Source of the DNA: Xestospongia muta
Lineage: Eukaryota > Porifera > Demospongiae > Haplosclerida > Petrosiidae
Assembly (NCBI GenBank): GCA_963693285.1
Contig: OY848924.1
Location: forward strand, 3,117,214 to 3,181,213
Reading direction: 5' to 3'
DNA: 64,000 bases
The stretch's first letter is position 1. Every line of letters starts with the position of its first letter. Below are positions 1 to 10,261 of this stretch, piece after piece. The position numbers and the translations under genes are program-made. The notes under the pieces were generated by a model. The model was not told where the DNA came from. It saw only the letters and a program-made list of their open reading frames with translations, and did no database searches.

Positions 1-1
1 T

Positions 2-373
2 AGAATTACAATTGGGAATGGACGAACATCTAGGACTTCCTCTATCCTTGCATACAGACCACGGTACTCTGACTTTCACCAGACTAGACGTGGTGCAGTG
101 TTCCTTAACCTCGAGAGGCTGTTTCCCTGTGCTGGAAAAACAGGCCTTGTTCCAGTGTGCAGGAGGTTTACTCAAGAGGAAGATGGATTCTACAAAGGGA
201 GGTCAATTATCGATGCATCTGATATTGGTAACAATATGAGGATTTTTGGCTCTAATATCAAAACGTATGGATTTGCTCTTCAAGGCTGTTCATATCTAAG
301 TGGTCAAAATGCCTGTCTTCCAAATTGGTTTCAGACGGTTGTGACGTGTTTCCTGCCTCGTGCCTGTCTTTAA
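2..373 (+). CDS. Secreted Cys-rich family protein, 3' part of exon 2 (cut by window edge)
   Basis: The first base of the window lies inside exon 2 of a family member; reading from base 2 gives 123 residues and a TAA stop. Aligned with the complete gene at 7085 it begins near residue 146. It keeps all six exon 2 cysteines (FPC, PVC, GC, AC, TC, RAC) and the invariant RACL end. The loop between cysteines 3 and 4 reads SYLSGQNA, unlike every other copy. Exon 1 and the promoter lie upstream of the window, so whether the gene is intact is unknown. Function is not recognised; see 7085-7949 for the architecture. Confidence 0.85.
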   Translation, partial: RITIGNGRTSRTSSILAYRPRYSDFHQTRRGAVFLNLERLFPCAGKTGLVPVCRRFTQEEDGFYKGRSIIDASDIGNNMRIFGSNIKTYGFALQGCSYLSGQNACLPNWFQTVVTCFLPRACL

Positions 374-870
374 TTGGATCATTAACTTTCAAATCATGCA
401 TTGATTTAGGTTACACTTTGTTTTTTAGATTTTTGTGGCATTTTGAGCAATAACAATTTTGAGTCATAAAAATGCATTGATTTGGACTAGGCCTTTTTTG
501 TAGTTATTTGCAATAATGTTTAGCTTTTTGAAAAATAACCATTTTGAATTATAATAAGAATAGTTGCTTGGGGGAAACTTTTATAGTGTATGTTCTTATA
601 ATTATAATAAAATAATGATTAAATTACCAAGATGCTGAATAATATAATATTATTTTAAAACAAAAATAAAAGAAATATTGCTAACCAGATCAGCAAGTGT
701 CGTGCACGATCAGATTTAACATCAGGTTGAATAGTACAATGAATTTAAAATAAAAATTGAGTAAAGTAATTATAAGGTAAAATATAGCTGAGGAATATCT
801 AAAATTCTATAAAATAGTATGAAATTAAATTATACAAAATATAAACATTAAACATATTATAATATAGAAG
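374..870 (+). other. Conserved 3' flank / probable 3' UTR of the family gene
   Basis: This noncoding stretch closely matches 7950-8530 and, more loosely, the flanks after the other family genes. It includes a repeated block around TGATTTGGACTAGGCC followed by GAAAAATAACCATTTTGAA. An AATAAA hexamer at 665-670 is the nearest candidate polyadenylation signal, about 290 bp after the stop. Similarity to the 7.9 kb copy stops near 852. Confidence 0.5.
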
Positions 871-879
871 TGAACAGGT

Positions 880-1445
880 CTGATTACTAATGCAATAAAG
901 GTACTATTTCATACATTACTAATAAAGTTATGAATGCCTATGATTAAACACAATGTACATTTTTACAATACTAATGTAATAAAAGTATTATTACATACAT
1001 CACTAATTATTAGATATAATAAAGTAAACATCATGTGTATACAGCTTTCTTTACTAATATAATAAATGTACTAATATATATTACTAATGAAATTTACTGA
1101 TCAAAATGAGTAAAGATGGTTCATAGTTTTTATTACTAATATAATAATCAAAGTACTATTATATATTACTAATGAAATTTACTGATCAAAATGAGTAAAG
1201 TGGTTCATAGTTTTTATTACTAATATAATAATCAATGTACTATTATATATTACTAATGAAATCTACTGATCAAAATGAGTAAAGTGGTTCATAGTTTTTA
1301 TTACTAATATAATAATCAATGTACTATTATATATTACTAATGAAATTTATTGATCAAATGAGTAGAGATAATGCACAGTTTTTTTTTCTAATATAATAAA
1401 GGTGTTATTACATACATTACTAATGCAACTAACTTCATGTAGTAA
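880..1445 (+). repeat. AT-rich tandem repeat with an 84-85 bp higher-order unit
   Basis: The stretch is made of variants of TTACTAATATAATAAAGGTA. Inside it an 84-85 bp unit repeats head to tail; the marker TTACTAATGAAAT starts at 1081, 1166, 1250 and 1334. The units are nearly identical, so this is a recent local amplification over an older short repeat. No coding potential is seen. Confidence 0.85.
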
Positions 1446-2509
1446 AGAAAATATCATGTACAATTTTCATTATTAATGTAATTTATATACTATAGAAATG
1501 ACCATATATGTTGATAATTATTGCCATTATGATAAGATATGATGGTCCAGAACTGTTACTATAAAATTCATACTATACACACACTTTCTTGACAAGTCAA
1601 AATACACAGTTCCATAGTAATTAGTGATAGCGTTGTTGTGAACTACATGTAACAGCTGAGACTAATGAATTTGCAATAATAAATCTCTACACATCACATA
1701 CATGCTCACTTTCAAAAAAGCAAAGTACATATAATACACAACAAATCTACCATTGAATACATATAGTGAGATACTTTATACATAACATATAGTAAAGCTA
1801 CCACTGAATACATATAGTGACACTCCTTGTCATAATTAAGACCTCTATCATAATTAAGACTTCTTATTATAACAAATAACAAAATGGATGATAGCATAGT
1901 TGTAAAATAGAGTCAAAATGGCCATTATGTGTTGTGATTATATTAGTAAAACTCTTAGATATCCTTTTCAAATGTTAAGAGATGATTTCAGTTAAAATTG
2001 TTTGCTATTAAAGCAAGAATCACACATAGATTAAAATGAAGACATAATGTTTAGTGACACTGTTTCTAAGGCAGTCCAAGAGGTATAATAAAATTGTGGT
2101 CTATGTATATACTTTTTGGTCTGCTCATGTGAGGCTTTATGAGTAATGAATTAATAATATGGACATATAATTAGTTAATTAATAATAGTGAGACATTTGC
2201 AGAAAAATAATGAAAGGTTACCTACATTGAGGGAACTTTTGTTAGTGAAAGTTACTTAGTCACTTCAAATAGTAGGAATTTACTAATATAATTTTCTTTT
2301 ACACAATGACAAAGCAAAGGTACCACAGAATAGATAGCGAAAGTTCTTACAACAACTTTTTATATTATATCTAACAAATTTTATGTTACAAAAATTCTCA
2401 TTCATCTGACAACTAACGACACACCTGTCAATTAGTATAACTTATAAAAACATTAGTGTATTTGCCACAACTCATATTGCAATAAGGCTGGCTGTGGTTT
2501 TGTGCATAC
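1446..2509 (+). other. Noncoding cluster module with a degenerate 45-50 bp minisatellite
   Basis: Here lies one copy of a noncoding module that recurs all over the window, usually downstream of family genes. Around 1735-1900 it contains a short array in which ATACATATAGTGA recurs. The rest is homologous to 9400-9900, 20590-20905, 45280-45750 and 55735-56200. Open frames here are short and do not persist between copies. Confidence 0.6.
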
Positions 2510-2711
2510 ATCCTTTACTGACTGGACCACATGTTACTACACAAACTGAACTACAGACAAAATATGGTTAATTATCTCCTTGAACCATTGCCCTTGTTTA
2601 CTTACTATAAATATAGTAAGTTAACAAGGACAATGATTCAAGGAGATAATTAAAATATCTTGTCTGTAGTTCAGTTTGTGTAGTAACATTGTGGTTCAGT
2701 TAGTAAAGGAT
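2510..2711. repeat. Near-perfect 200-bp palindrome (100-bp arms, 2-bp centre)
   Basis: The left arm 2510-2609 and right arm 2612-2711 are reverse complements with only scattered mismatches, around the centre CTTACTATAAATATAGTAAG. Each arm is a copy of the recurring TGTGGTTCAG-type motif block found elsewhere in single orientation. This is therefore an inverted duplication of that block with almost no spacer, able to form a long hairpin as DNA or RNA. Confidence 0.9.
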
Positions 2712-4496
2712 ATATATGTTAAGGGCTGTGGTTTAGGGTACATAGTAAGTATGTGTGTGTGTATTCTATTTTCATGAACTTATCAGTAAATAATAGAAAC
2801 TTTTGTGCAAGACAGGAATACCTAAGTCCCAATCAGAGATCATTGTAGTGGTCTACCTTCTTATGGGATGTAGTATAAAATGGAGCTATGAAATGATAAA
2901 GTGTTTTTGTGTCTAAAAAAGCTAAATATGCCTAAAGACAGGACACACGGAAACCATACTGGTATTACCGCAATGTAACGTATATCAGTATTGCTTAATG
3001 GGAAATTTAACAAGTATGTTTAAGGTTTATTCTATGATATAGTATTAATTTCACTCGTCAAACAGGAAATGAACTCACTCTGGCTAATACTATACATGTC
3101 AGAGGAAGTGGACGACAATAATGAGAAAGCTTTTCGCCCACGTATATTTGAAACATTAAAATGTGAATGAAAAGCCTGTTGTTGTCATCTGTACATGGAT
3201 GTTTCTAAAAGATAAACAATTCTCACAATAGATAGTGATATTTCTGTCTTTGTAAAATAAGCAAAGAATTATAAAAGACAACCATAATTTAATCTCTTTT
3301 TAATAGACTATTAGATAACATAGAACTACAAGCACATCCATTCCTCAATCTGACACACATTTTCTTATTTAATTTTTTATTTATATGATGTAAGGTATTG
3401 GAGATAGGTCAAAAATAAGCCCTTCATTAACAAATAATCATATTGTCAAAATTAATCATCAGAAAGAACATTGAGTAAAAATGACTTATATATTAACTAT
3501 TGACTATAAGGTGTACATCTTCTTTATACTCTTCAATATATTAATTAATTATTTTTGGTGCAACTACTTTTAATGTTATCACAGTACACCATTTACTGCA
3601 ACAATAAGTGAAATAAATCATAAGACATATTAATTTATGTTTCACCATATATATATATATATATATATATTCCCAATAAAATACATTAATTCTTATGTCA
3701 TATAAACATTTTTTCAACTTAATTCTACAATGTGTTGGGCCCTTAACCTTAACATAAATCCAAACTAGACCAAAATGTATACAAACAGTGAATGCAAATA
3801 AGATAACTACTTCTTTGTACTGCTTCCCATAACAAATATTGACAAGTTTAAATGTGAGTTACATTCATTATTTTTTCTCTAGACATTTAAATATGACTCA
3901 GAAAGCACTAATGAACTTCCTAAGTGATCATTCTTGTACTGACAAGATTATATAATGGGCCATAACTGAAGATAAAAGTCACCGTTGTTAGTGAAGAGCT
4001 AGATGAGGAAGAAACATTGTAGACCTACAGACAAAGAATGACAACTGTCATCACAAGTTGACTCCTATATTAACACCATACCCAGCTTAAAGTCCTTTCT
4101 AGCAGATCTGTCCATGATGATAATGAACAGACTGGATCTTACTCTTTATGACATATTCCCATCTACAATGAATATACACATAAAGTGGTTTCCTCATAAT
4201 AATAGTTCATTTGTTGTTTAGTCTAATGACTAACTATTTATAGCATCGTACAATTAAGCATCCATAACATGGATTTTTATTGAACTCAATTTGATATAAT
4301 GTTGTTATATACTGATAGATAATGTATACTAGTACATTAAGTGTGTACATTACATCTGATTGTATTTCTTAGTAAATATATGTACTTACATGTAACTAGT
4401 TTTAGTGTGCGACAAGTCTATACATACACTTTGTCATTTAAATTGAAGGTTTTTCTAAAACTCAATAAACATACTTCACAACCTGTAAATATATAT
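2712..4496 (+). other. Noncoding flank; (AT)n microsatellite at 3646-3670
   Basis: No gene is seen. From about 2800 to 3700 the sequence is a diverged copy of 62.1-63.2 kb (shared landmarks AAGCTTTTCGCCCA and TGTCAAAATTAATCATCAG). Part also matches about 41.4-41.9 and 52.0-52.4 kb. A pure (AT)n run sits at 3646-3670. Confidence 0.5.
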
Positions 4497-4729
4497 ATAC
4501 TGTAACGACTGATTGGTTGATTTAACCAATATTATGGTTATATATGTAAACTGAAAGTAAACATAATATAGTTTGGATTATATTGTTCTATGGCATTGAT
4601 TGCTTATCAAATGAAAATGTTACTTTTTCTTTAAAAAAATCATACCTAGCTCAAATATTTTGTAAACAGCTAGCAGCAAGCAATCCATAAACCTTTATAT
4701 TGGTTAAATCAATCAGTTTACAGTGTATA
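4497..4729. mobile_element. Small non-autonomous inverted-repeat element (MITE-like)
   Basis: The left end reads TATACTGTAACGACTGATTG and the right end, in reverse complement, TATACACTGTAAACTGATTG; both continue into ATTTAACCAATAT. The roughly 40-bp imperfect inverted repeats enclose about 150 bp with no coding capacity. TA flanks and a CTGTAA-type terminus are compatible with a Tc1/mariner-derived element, but the exact ends and target duplication are not certain. Confidence 0.55.
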
Positions 4730-5782
4730 ATACTATATACAGAGTCATATTTATATACTCACATGACAAACTCATATGTGAAAGTGACTTCTATATAACA
4801 ATGTAACAGCTCTATCATTTCCTCCACAAAACAATGTACAAGAAGAGATACATTTAGATCAGGAAAAGTCTCTAAATTCTAAAGGTGGAAAAATTATGAA
4901 AAATCAGGTGAAAAAAGTGTAAAATCAACACAGCAGATAAGATTTCAGAGAACTATATCAACTTAGACATGAAGTTGAATGGTTTTGGCAATCAACATTA
5001 TATATATTGCAATCAAATCAAAGTCTTTCAACCAATATGTAGTACTTTACTATTTCCAGATGTAATACATCATGTTTGGTAAAGGGTTGATATGTATAGG
5101 TTAAAAGACTGAATGCCAAACTCAAAATCCCAAAGGATGCACACATTCTTGTCCCTATCTATCATAAAAACTTAAGTGGAAAAACTGGCTGTAGCTGTTG
5201 AGGTATCTGCCTTTTCATCCAGACTGTACTATTTCGTATTCATGAAACTTTTGCAAAATTTAGTAGTCTAGCTGAGGAAACTGAGGGCCAATGAAGGAAA
5301 GGGATTATTCCCTCCTTGTGATTGATAAAGCATCAAATGTTTCTAGATCTGGGCTTCTGCTTCAGATGGGATGGTACTATGATAGGTTGAAGATATGAAA
5401 AAATGTAGATAGAGAATAGGTCAAATATCTCCTTTTTCTCTTTAAAATAAATACAAGAATAAATGCTCTATGAAAGCAAGCTATTAGATAAGGACTGTGA
5501 CTGAGTCTAGATAAAAATATAATATTAAGGGTAGTCCTTCAGTCTACATAGAAAGTGAATGTTTCCTGTCTTAAATTATAGGATTTATGTACAAGTACAA
5601 ATGTACATATATGCATGTGTGGTTGCATGCATACAATTAATTATATTTGACTAAGGTCTTGTCTAAGTACACCTGGATGTTATAAAATGGTATTTTTATT
5701 GTACACTGTATTGAATTTTGAACTGCTTATGATTGTATGATAAACAACAACATTTTATTGACTAAAACTGAACAATTAAAGT
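4730..5782 (+). other. Noncoding flank; 5267-5700 repeated at 10.39-10.87 kb
   Basis: No gene is seen. The part beginning CTAGCTGAGGAAACTGAGGG near 5270 recurs nearly unchanged at 10.39 kb, and its later part recurs again at about 63.3-63.5 kb. It is upstream flank of the gene-bearing duplication unit. Confidence 0.5.
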
Positions 5783-7030
5783 ATTGAAGAGCTGCTCATA
5801 TCCAAACATAAAATGTTCACTTTAAGGTAAAAATCATGGTTATCAAAATTTTAATTTATAAAACTAAAATGGTTCACATATAACTATTATCATCACAATT
5901 ATAACATCAAAAGTATCCTTCTAGTCATATTTTCCAACATATGATTGCTTTAAACACATCACAATGCACTTTAGTCTCATATACCACACCCATTCAAAGA
6001 AGATGATTGGTGGTGACACAATAGGAATGTTTGTTTAAGAGATACAAATATCTAAATATTGATAAGGTTAGAGATGGTCAAACTGCCTGCCTTAAATATG
6101 GTAAGTAGTCCAAAAATGGAGCCTGAAGTTTGCATATTTTGTATCTAACAAAATAACATTTTACTAAAGACGAGACTATATATTATATTATAATTATGTA
6201 TAAATAAACACAGATGGGATTTGTTGCACTGATTGAATTTATTTTCTTGCTAATCAGTTGATTCCAGTCTTTGATGCGAGTTGACATGACTATGTAAGTA
6301 GTCAAGTAATATTTGATAGTCATTAATCAAAAAATACACAACATGGAAATATTTAATCACCTCATAAATATTAATTTGTAGGTTTTCGACTTCATCAAGT
6401 TGTTTGCTTCAGAGTCACATTCTCATACTCTTACTGAACTGAAAGTATATTTCTGGAGTTGGCACTTGATCATACGAAGCAGCTTACAAGTTCAAAGAAT
6501 ATACATGAGGATTGAGAGTCATGTCAGACTCAAGCTACATTAAGAGACTGGAAGACATGCTTGGCCCATTTACTATTAACGTTTTACCTTTTATGCTTCA
6601 GTCTAGATAAAAAGTGAATGTTTATTGTCTTAAATTTTAAGATTTTTGATTAGAAGTGCAAATGTGTGTGTACATGTATACAGTTATTTATATTTGACTA
6701 AGGTCTTGTCTAAGTACACCTGGACAGTTGATGTCGACATTCTCTAGAAACACATTGTAATACATCATAATAGAAAAAACGCATCAGTTGCCACATACAG
6801 CCTCTTGGCGTCATCCATTCTATTCAACTTTGGAGTAAAACTTCTTTCCTGTATCAATCGATGCCTGTTAGTGCGATCATCAATGCCTGAGTGATTAAAC
6901 AAGCATTCCAAAGCCGAGCACGTGATCGAGGCTCAAACGTTAGATATATAATTTTAATGTACGTAACTATAGCGAGATTATACTGTTTCTAATGACGTTA
7001 AATGTAGTAATTTACATGAATTCGCATTGC
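5783..7030 (+). repeat. Upstream flank of family gene; left arm of a large inverted duplication
   Basis: This flank is the reverse complement of about 16.82-18.06 kb, with small differences. Shared landmarks include AACATCAAAAGTATCCTTCT and GAGGCTCAAACGTTAG. It has no coding potential. It carries the conserved CACGTG element near its end. Part also aligns with 42.1-42.6, 52.6-53.1 and 63.7-64.0 kb, so it is the ancestral 5' region of the gene unit. Confidence 0.8.
6919..6924 (+). promoter_or_regulatory. Conserved palindromic E-box CACGTG, 166 bp before the ATG
   Basis: CACGTG sits in the context GAGCACGTGATCGAGGCTCAAA. The same element with the same right flank precedes four other family genes at 134-176 bp from their start codons. 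CACGTG is the classic bHLH/bZIP target; which factor acts here is inference. Confidence 0.6.
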
Positions 7031-7038
7031 TATATAAG
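7031..7038 (+). promoter_or_regulatory. TATA box TATATAAG
   Basis: TATATAAG lies 54 bp before the ATG, in a block (GCTATATAAGCAGATAGATA) shared by five family promoters. A start site about 30 bp downstream would give a 5' UTR of roughly 20-25 nt. Confidence 0.75.
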
Positions 7039-7084
7039 CAGATAGATAACAGCTGATTGTCATTTCTGAAGAGAAATACACAAC

Positions 7085-7949
7085 ATGAAGTATTTTCTTG
7101 TTCTTTTAGCTGTTGCAGCAGTGTTTGCTCAACAACCTCATGTTGATACGTCAATTGAAGACAAACAACAAGAAGTTGATAAGACATCTGATGACAATCA
7201 ACAAGAAGTAGATACGCCATTTGATGACAACAAACAAGAAGCAGACATGTCCATTGAAGACAACCAAGAAGATTTAGATTTAGAAACTCTGACTAACGAT
7301 GATGATGACAGCAACCAACAAGCTGTTATCCCTACCTCTACACACCTCTGCAGCATCAATGTACGAGCTCTTACTGCACTGATTAACGGTGTCATTAATA
7401 AAAGGCTTGCTTCTCAACCTGGTAGGTCTAAAACATACAAATTGTATATTTATATGATTGTTCATTTATTTACATGTAGCTGTGCAGATGTTTTATCTTT
7501 CTATTGGTGGTGGAAGTCGTGTATTGTCAATTCGAAAGATAAGAGGTGGTAGTTTTACGCTAGGCCCAATCCTCAATAGAATTAGAATTGGGAATGGACA
7601 AACAGCTAGAACTTCCTCTATCCTTGCATACAGACCAAGGTACAACGGTTTTCACCGGTCTAGACTTGGTGCAGTGTTCCTTAACCTCGAGAGGTTGTTT
7701 CCCTGTGCTGGAAAAACAGTCCTTGTTCCAGTGTGCAGGAGGTTTACTCAAGAGGAAGATGGATTCTTTAAAGGGAGGGCAATTATTGAGGCTGCTGATA
7801 TCGGTAACAATATGAGGATTTTTGGCAGGAATATCAAAACATATGGATTTGTTTTTGAACGCTGTTCATTTCTAAGTGGTCGTTTTGGCTGTCTTCCAAC
7901 TCACTTTCAGACAGTTGTAACGTGTTTCGTACCTCGTGCCTGTCTCTAA
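7085..7949 (+). CDS. Secreted acidic-repeat / six-cysteine domain protein (268 aa, two exons)
   Basis: Exon 1 is 7085-7421, a 58-bp GT-AG phase-1 intron spans 7422-7479, and exon 2 is 7480-7949. The product has a signal peptide (residues 1-15, cleavage likely after VFA), four 11-residue acidic repeats (about 20-63, of the type VDKTSDDNQQE), a DDDD stretch, Cys89, a helix-like LTALINGVINKR segment with a dibasic site at 106-107, and a basic exon 2 domain (113-268) with cysteines 188, 198, 241, 250, 261 and 267. By count, residues 16-112 carry about -17 and exon 2 about +16. The ATG follows a conserved leader and TATA box. The layout resembles prepropeptides whose acidic pro-region shields a basic mature domain; that is inference. 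The domain family is not recognised and the function is unknown. Confidence 0.9.
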
Positions 7950-8545
7950 TTGGATCATTAACTTTCAAATCATGCATTGACTTAGGTTACACTTTCTTTT
8001 TTAGATTTTTGGGTCATTTTGAACAATGACAATTTTGAGTCATAAAAATGTATTGATTTGGACTAGGCCTTTTTTGTAGTTATTTGCAATAATGTTTTGC
8101 TTTTTGAAAAATAACCATTTTGAATCATAATAAGAATAGTTGTTTGGGGGAAACTTTTATAGTGTATGTTCTATTACATAGTTATTATACAGATTTTATA
8201 ATTAAATATTAATTAAATTACCAAGATGCTGAATAATGTAATATTATTTTAAAACAAAAATAAAAGAAACATTGCTGACCAGATCAGCAAGTGTCATGCA
8301 GGATCAGATTTAACATCAGGTTGAATAATACAATGAATTTTAAATAAAAATTGAGTAAAGTAATTATAAGGTAAAATATAGCTGAGGAATATGTGAAAAA
8401 TAAGACATAATTATCTATATACATATATAGTTTTGTTGCAAATTTTTGTAGATGGTATACTTAAACCAAAACATTCATTTAAAATTCTATAAAATAGTAT
8501 GAAATTAAATTATACAAATATAAACATAAAAATAAATATAACAAT
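7950..8545 (+). other. 3' flank / probable 3' UTR
   Basis: Nearly the same as 374-852, the flank of the first gene, and unlike the flank of the 16 kb gene, which its upstream region resembles. An AATAAA lies at 8259-8264. Similarity to the first gene ends near 8530, immediately before an orphan exon fragment, which marks a recombination junction. Confidence 0.55.
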
Positions 8546-8689
8546 AACAATATGAGGATTTTTGGCTCTCATATCAAAACATATGGATTTGTTTTTCAAG
8601 GCTGTCCATATCAATGGGATAAATATACGTGTCTTCCACACTGGTTTCAGACAGTTATAACATGTTTCCTGCCTCGTGCCTGTCTCTAA
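8546..8689 (+). pseudogene. Orphan 3' end of a family exon 2 (48 codons)
   Basis: From NNMRIFG to the RACL stop, this matches the last 47 residues of exon 2 in frame. The preceding sequence is AT-rich flank, with no start, exon 1 or promoter. The inter-cysteine loop PYQWDKYT matches PYQWGKYT of the gene at 15915-16767, and the following 600 bp also match that gene's 3' flank in inverted orientation. It is therefore the tail of an inverted-duplicate copy whose front was replaced or lost. Confidence 0.9.
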
Positions 8690-9995
8690 TGGGATCATTA
8701 AATTTCAAATCATGCATTGACTTAGGTTATATTTTCTTTTGAAAACTTTTTTTGAACATTAATAATTTTGTCTATAATAATAACAATGCATTGATTTGGA
8801 TTAGGCCTTCTTTTTTAGTAGTTATTTGCAAAAATGTTTTGCTTTTTGAAAACTAACCATTTTTAATCATAATAAGTATAATTGTTGTGTGGGCAACTTT
8901 TACAATGCACGCTCCAAGTAATAGTTTGTAAAATTAGATAACGATTAAAGTACCATTTTGGTAGAAAATATTTTTTTAAAATGTTAAATGAAGTATTTAT
9001 GTCAAGATAAATTTTTTACAGGATCATATTTAACAACATACTGAATAATACAATCAATAACAAAATAAAACAAATTAAGATATAATAATGCTAAAGACCA
9101 TGTCAAAATGAGCACAAAGTGATAAGGTTTATAAAATGTGAATGAAAGTTAACATTGAATCAATCTCTAATTGCTTATTAACAACAACTTATTACTATCT
9201 TACTGCTAACATACAGCTTGTACAATATTAGTATGCACACATACATATATACATGTACTAGTTTATATTGTATTAGGTATATGTGAATTGCTACTTGATG
9301 TTGTTAAAGCACAAGAGTACATCACATTACTCATTCTCTATTTTAACTAACTTTGTCTATGAAAACTAGCATTGTAACCACAACTATCCACATAAAGGTC
9401 TCTCACTATGGAATATATAATTTTAAAATTCTACATAATATATATACACTATCTTGACAAGTCAAAGTACACAGTTCCATAGTAATTAGTGGTAGCTTTG
9501 TTGTAAGTTATATGTAACAGATGTGACTACGGATTTGTAATAATAAATCTCTACACACCACAACATACTCTCTTTAAAAAGCAAACTACACATAATACAC
9601 AACAAATCTACCATTGAATACATATAGTGAGATACCTTATACATAACATATAGTAACACCATCACTGAATACATATAATGACAGTCCTTATCATAATTAA
9701 AACCTCTTATTATAACAAGTAACAAAATGGATGATAGTATAGTTGTGAAATGGAGTAACAATATCTATTAAGTATCGTGATTATATTACTGAAAGGCTTA
9801 AATGTCCTTTGTCAAAAGATGATAGATGTTTTTTCTGTTAAAATTGTTACAGTAATGAACATGAAGACATACTTAATGGCACTGTTTCTAAGACAGTCCT
9901 TGAAGTATGAAAACATTGTGCATTATCTGTGTATTTTTGGGACTGTTCGTGCAAGGCTTCATATGAGTAATCGATTAATAATATGGCCATATAAT
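8690..9995 (+). other. 3' flank of the orphan copy plus noncoding module
   Basis: 8690 to about 9300 is the reverse complement of about 15.3-15.9 kb. About 9400-9900 is the minisatellite-bearing module also seen at 1.55 and 20.6 kb, with ATACATATAGTGA-type units. No gene is seen. Confidence 0.6.
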
Positions 9996-9997
9996 AT

Positions 9998-10237
9998 ATG
10001 TGACCTGATTTGCAAGAAGGGACCACTTCTGTCAAAACATTTGTGACCTGATAGCTGAAAAAACCACTGTTAAAACATCACAAAAACAGTTCTGTGTACA
10101 TACAGTTGATATTATGCATAATTATTCTATATGTATACAAAACTGTTTTTTGATACATTTTAACAGTGGTCTTTTCACAAATCAAGTCACAAATGTTTTG
10201 ACAGAAGGGGTCTCTTTTTTGTAAACCGAGTCATGTA
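9998..10237. mobile_element. Foldback element with about 110-bp inverted arms
   Basis: The left arm starts TGTGACCTGATTTGCAAGAA and the right arm is its imperfect reverse complement; each arm runs about 110 bp to a short AT-rich centre. The termini sit in palindromic ATATGGCCATATAATATA flanks. Single-arm or fragment copies with the same start occur near 45.78, 48.12, 56.23 and 59.65 kb, so this is a repeated small element, probably a non-autonomous DNA transposon. The equivalent position at about 2.16 kb lacks it. Confidence 0.65.
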
Positions 10238-10261
10238 TATATTATATGGCCATATAATATA

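Noticed and set aside
3646..3670. (AT)n run considered as a regulatory or origin signal.
   Set aside because: It is a plain microsatellite without associated conserved elements.
7458..7949. Reading the second exon as an independent gene starting MFIYLHVAVQM.
   Set aside because: The first ten codons are intron sequence. A clean phase-1 GT-AG intron joins it to exon 1, and the same arrangement holds in all six complete copies.
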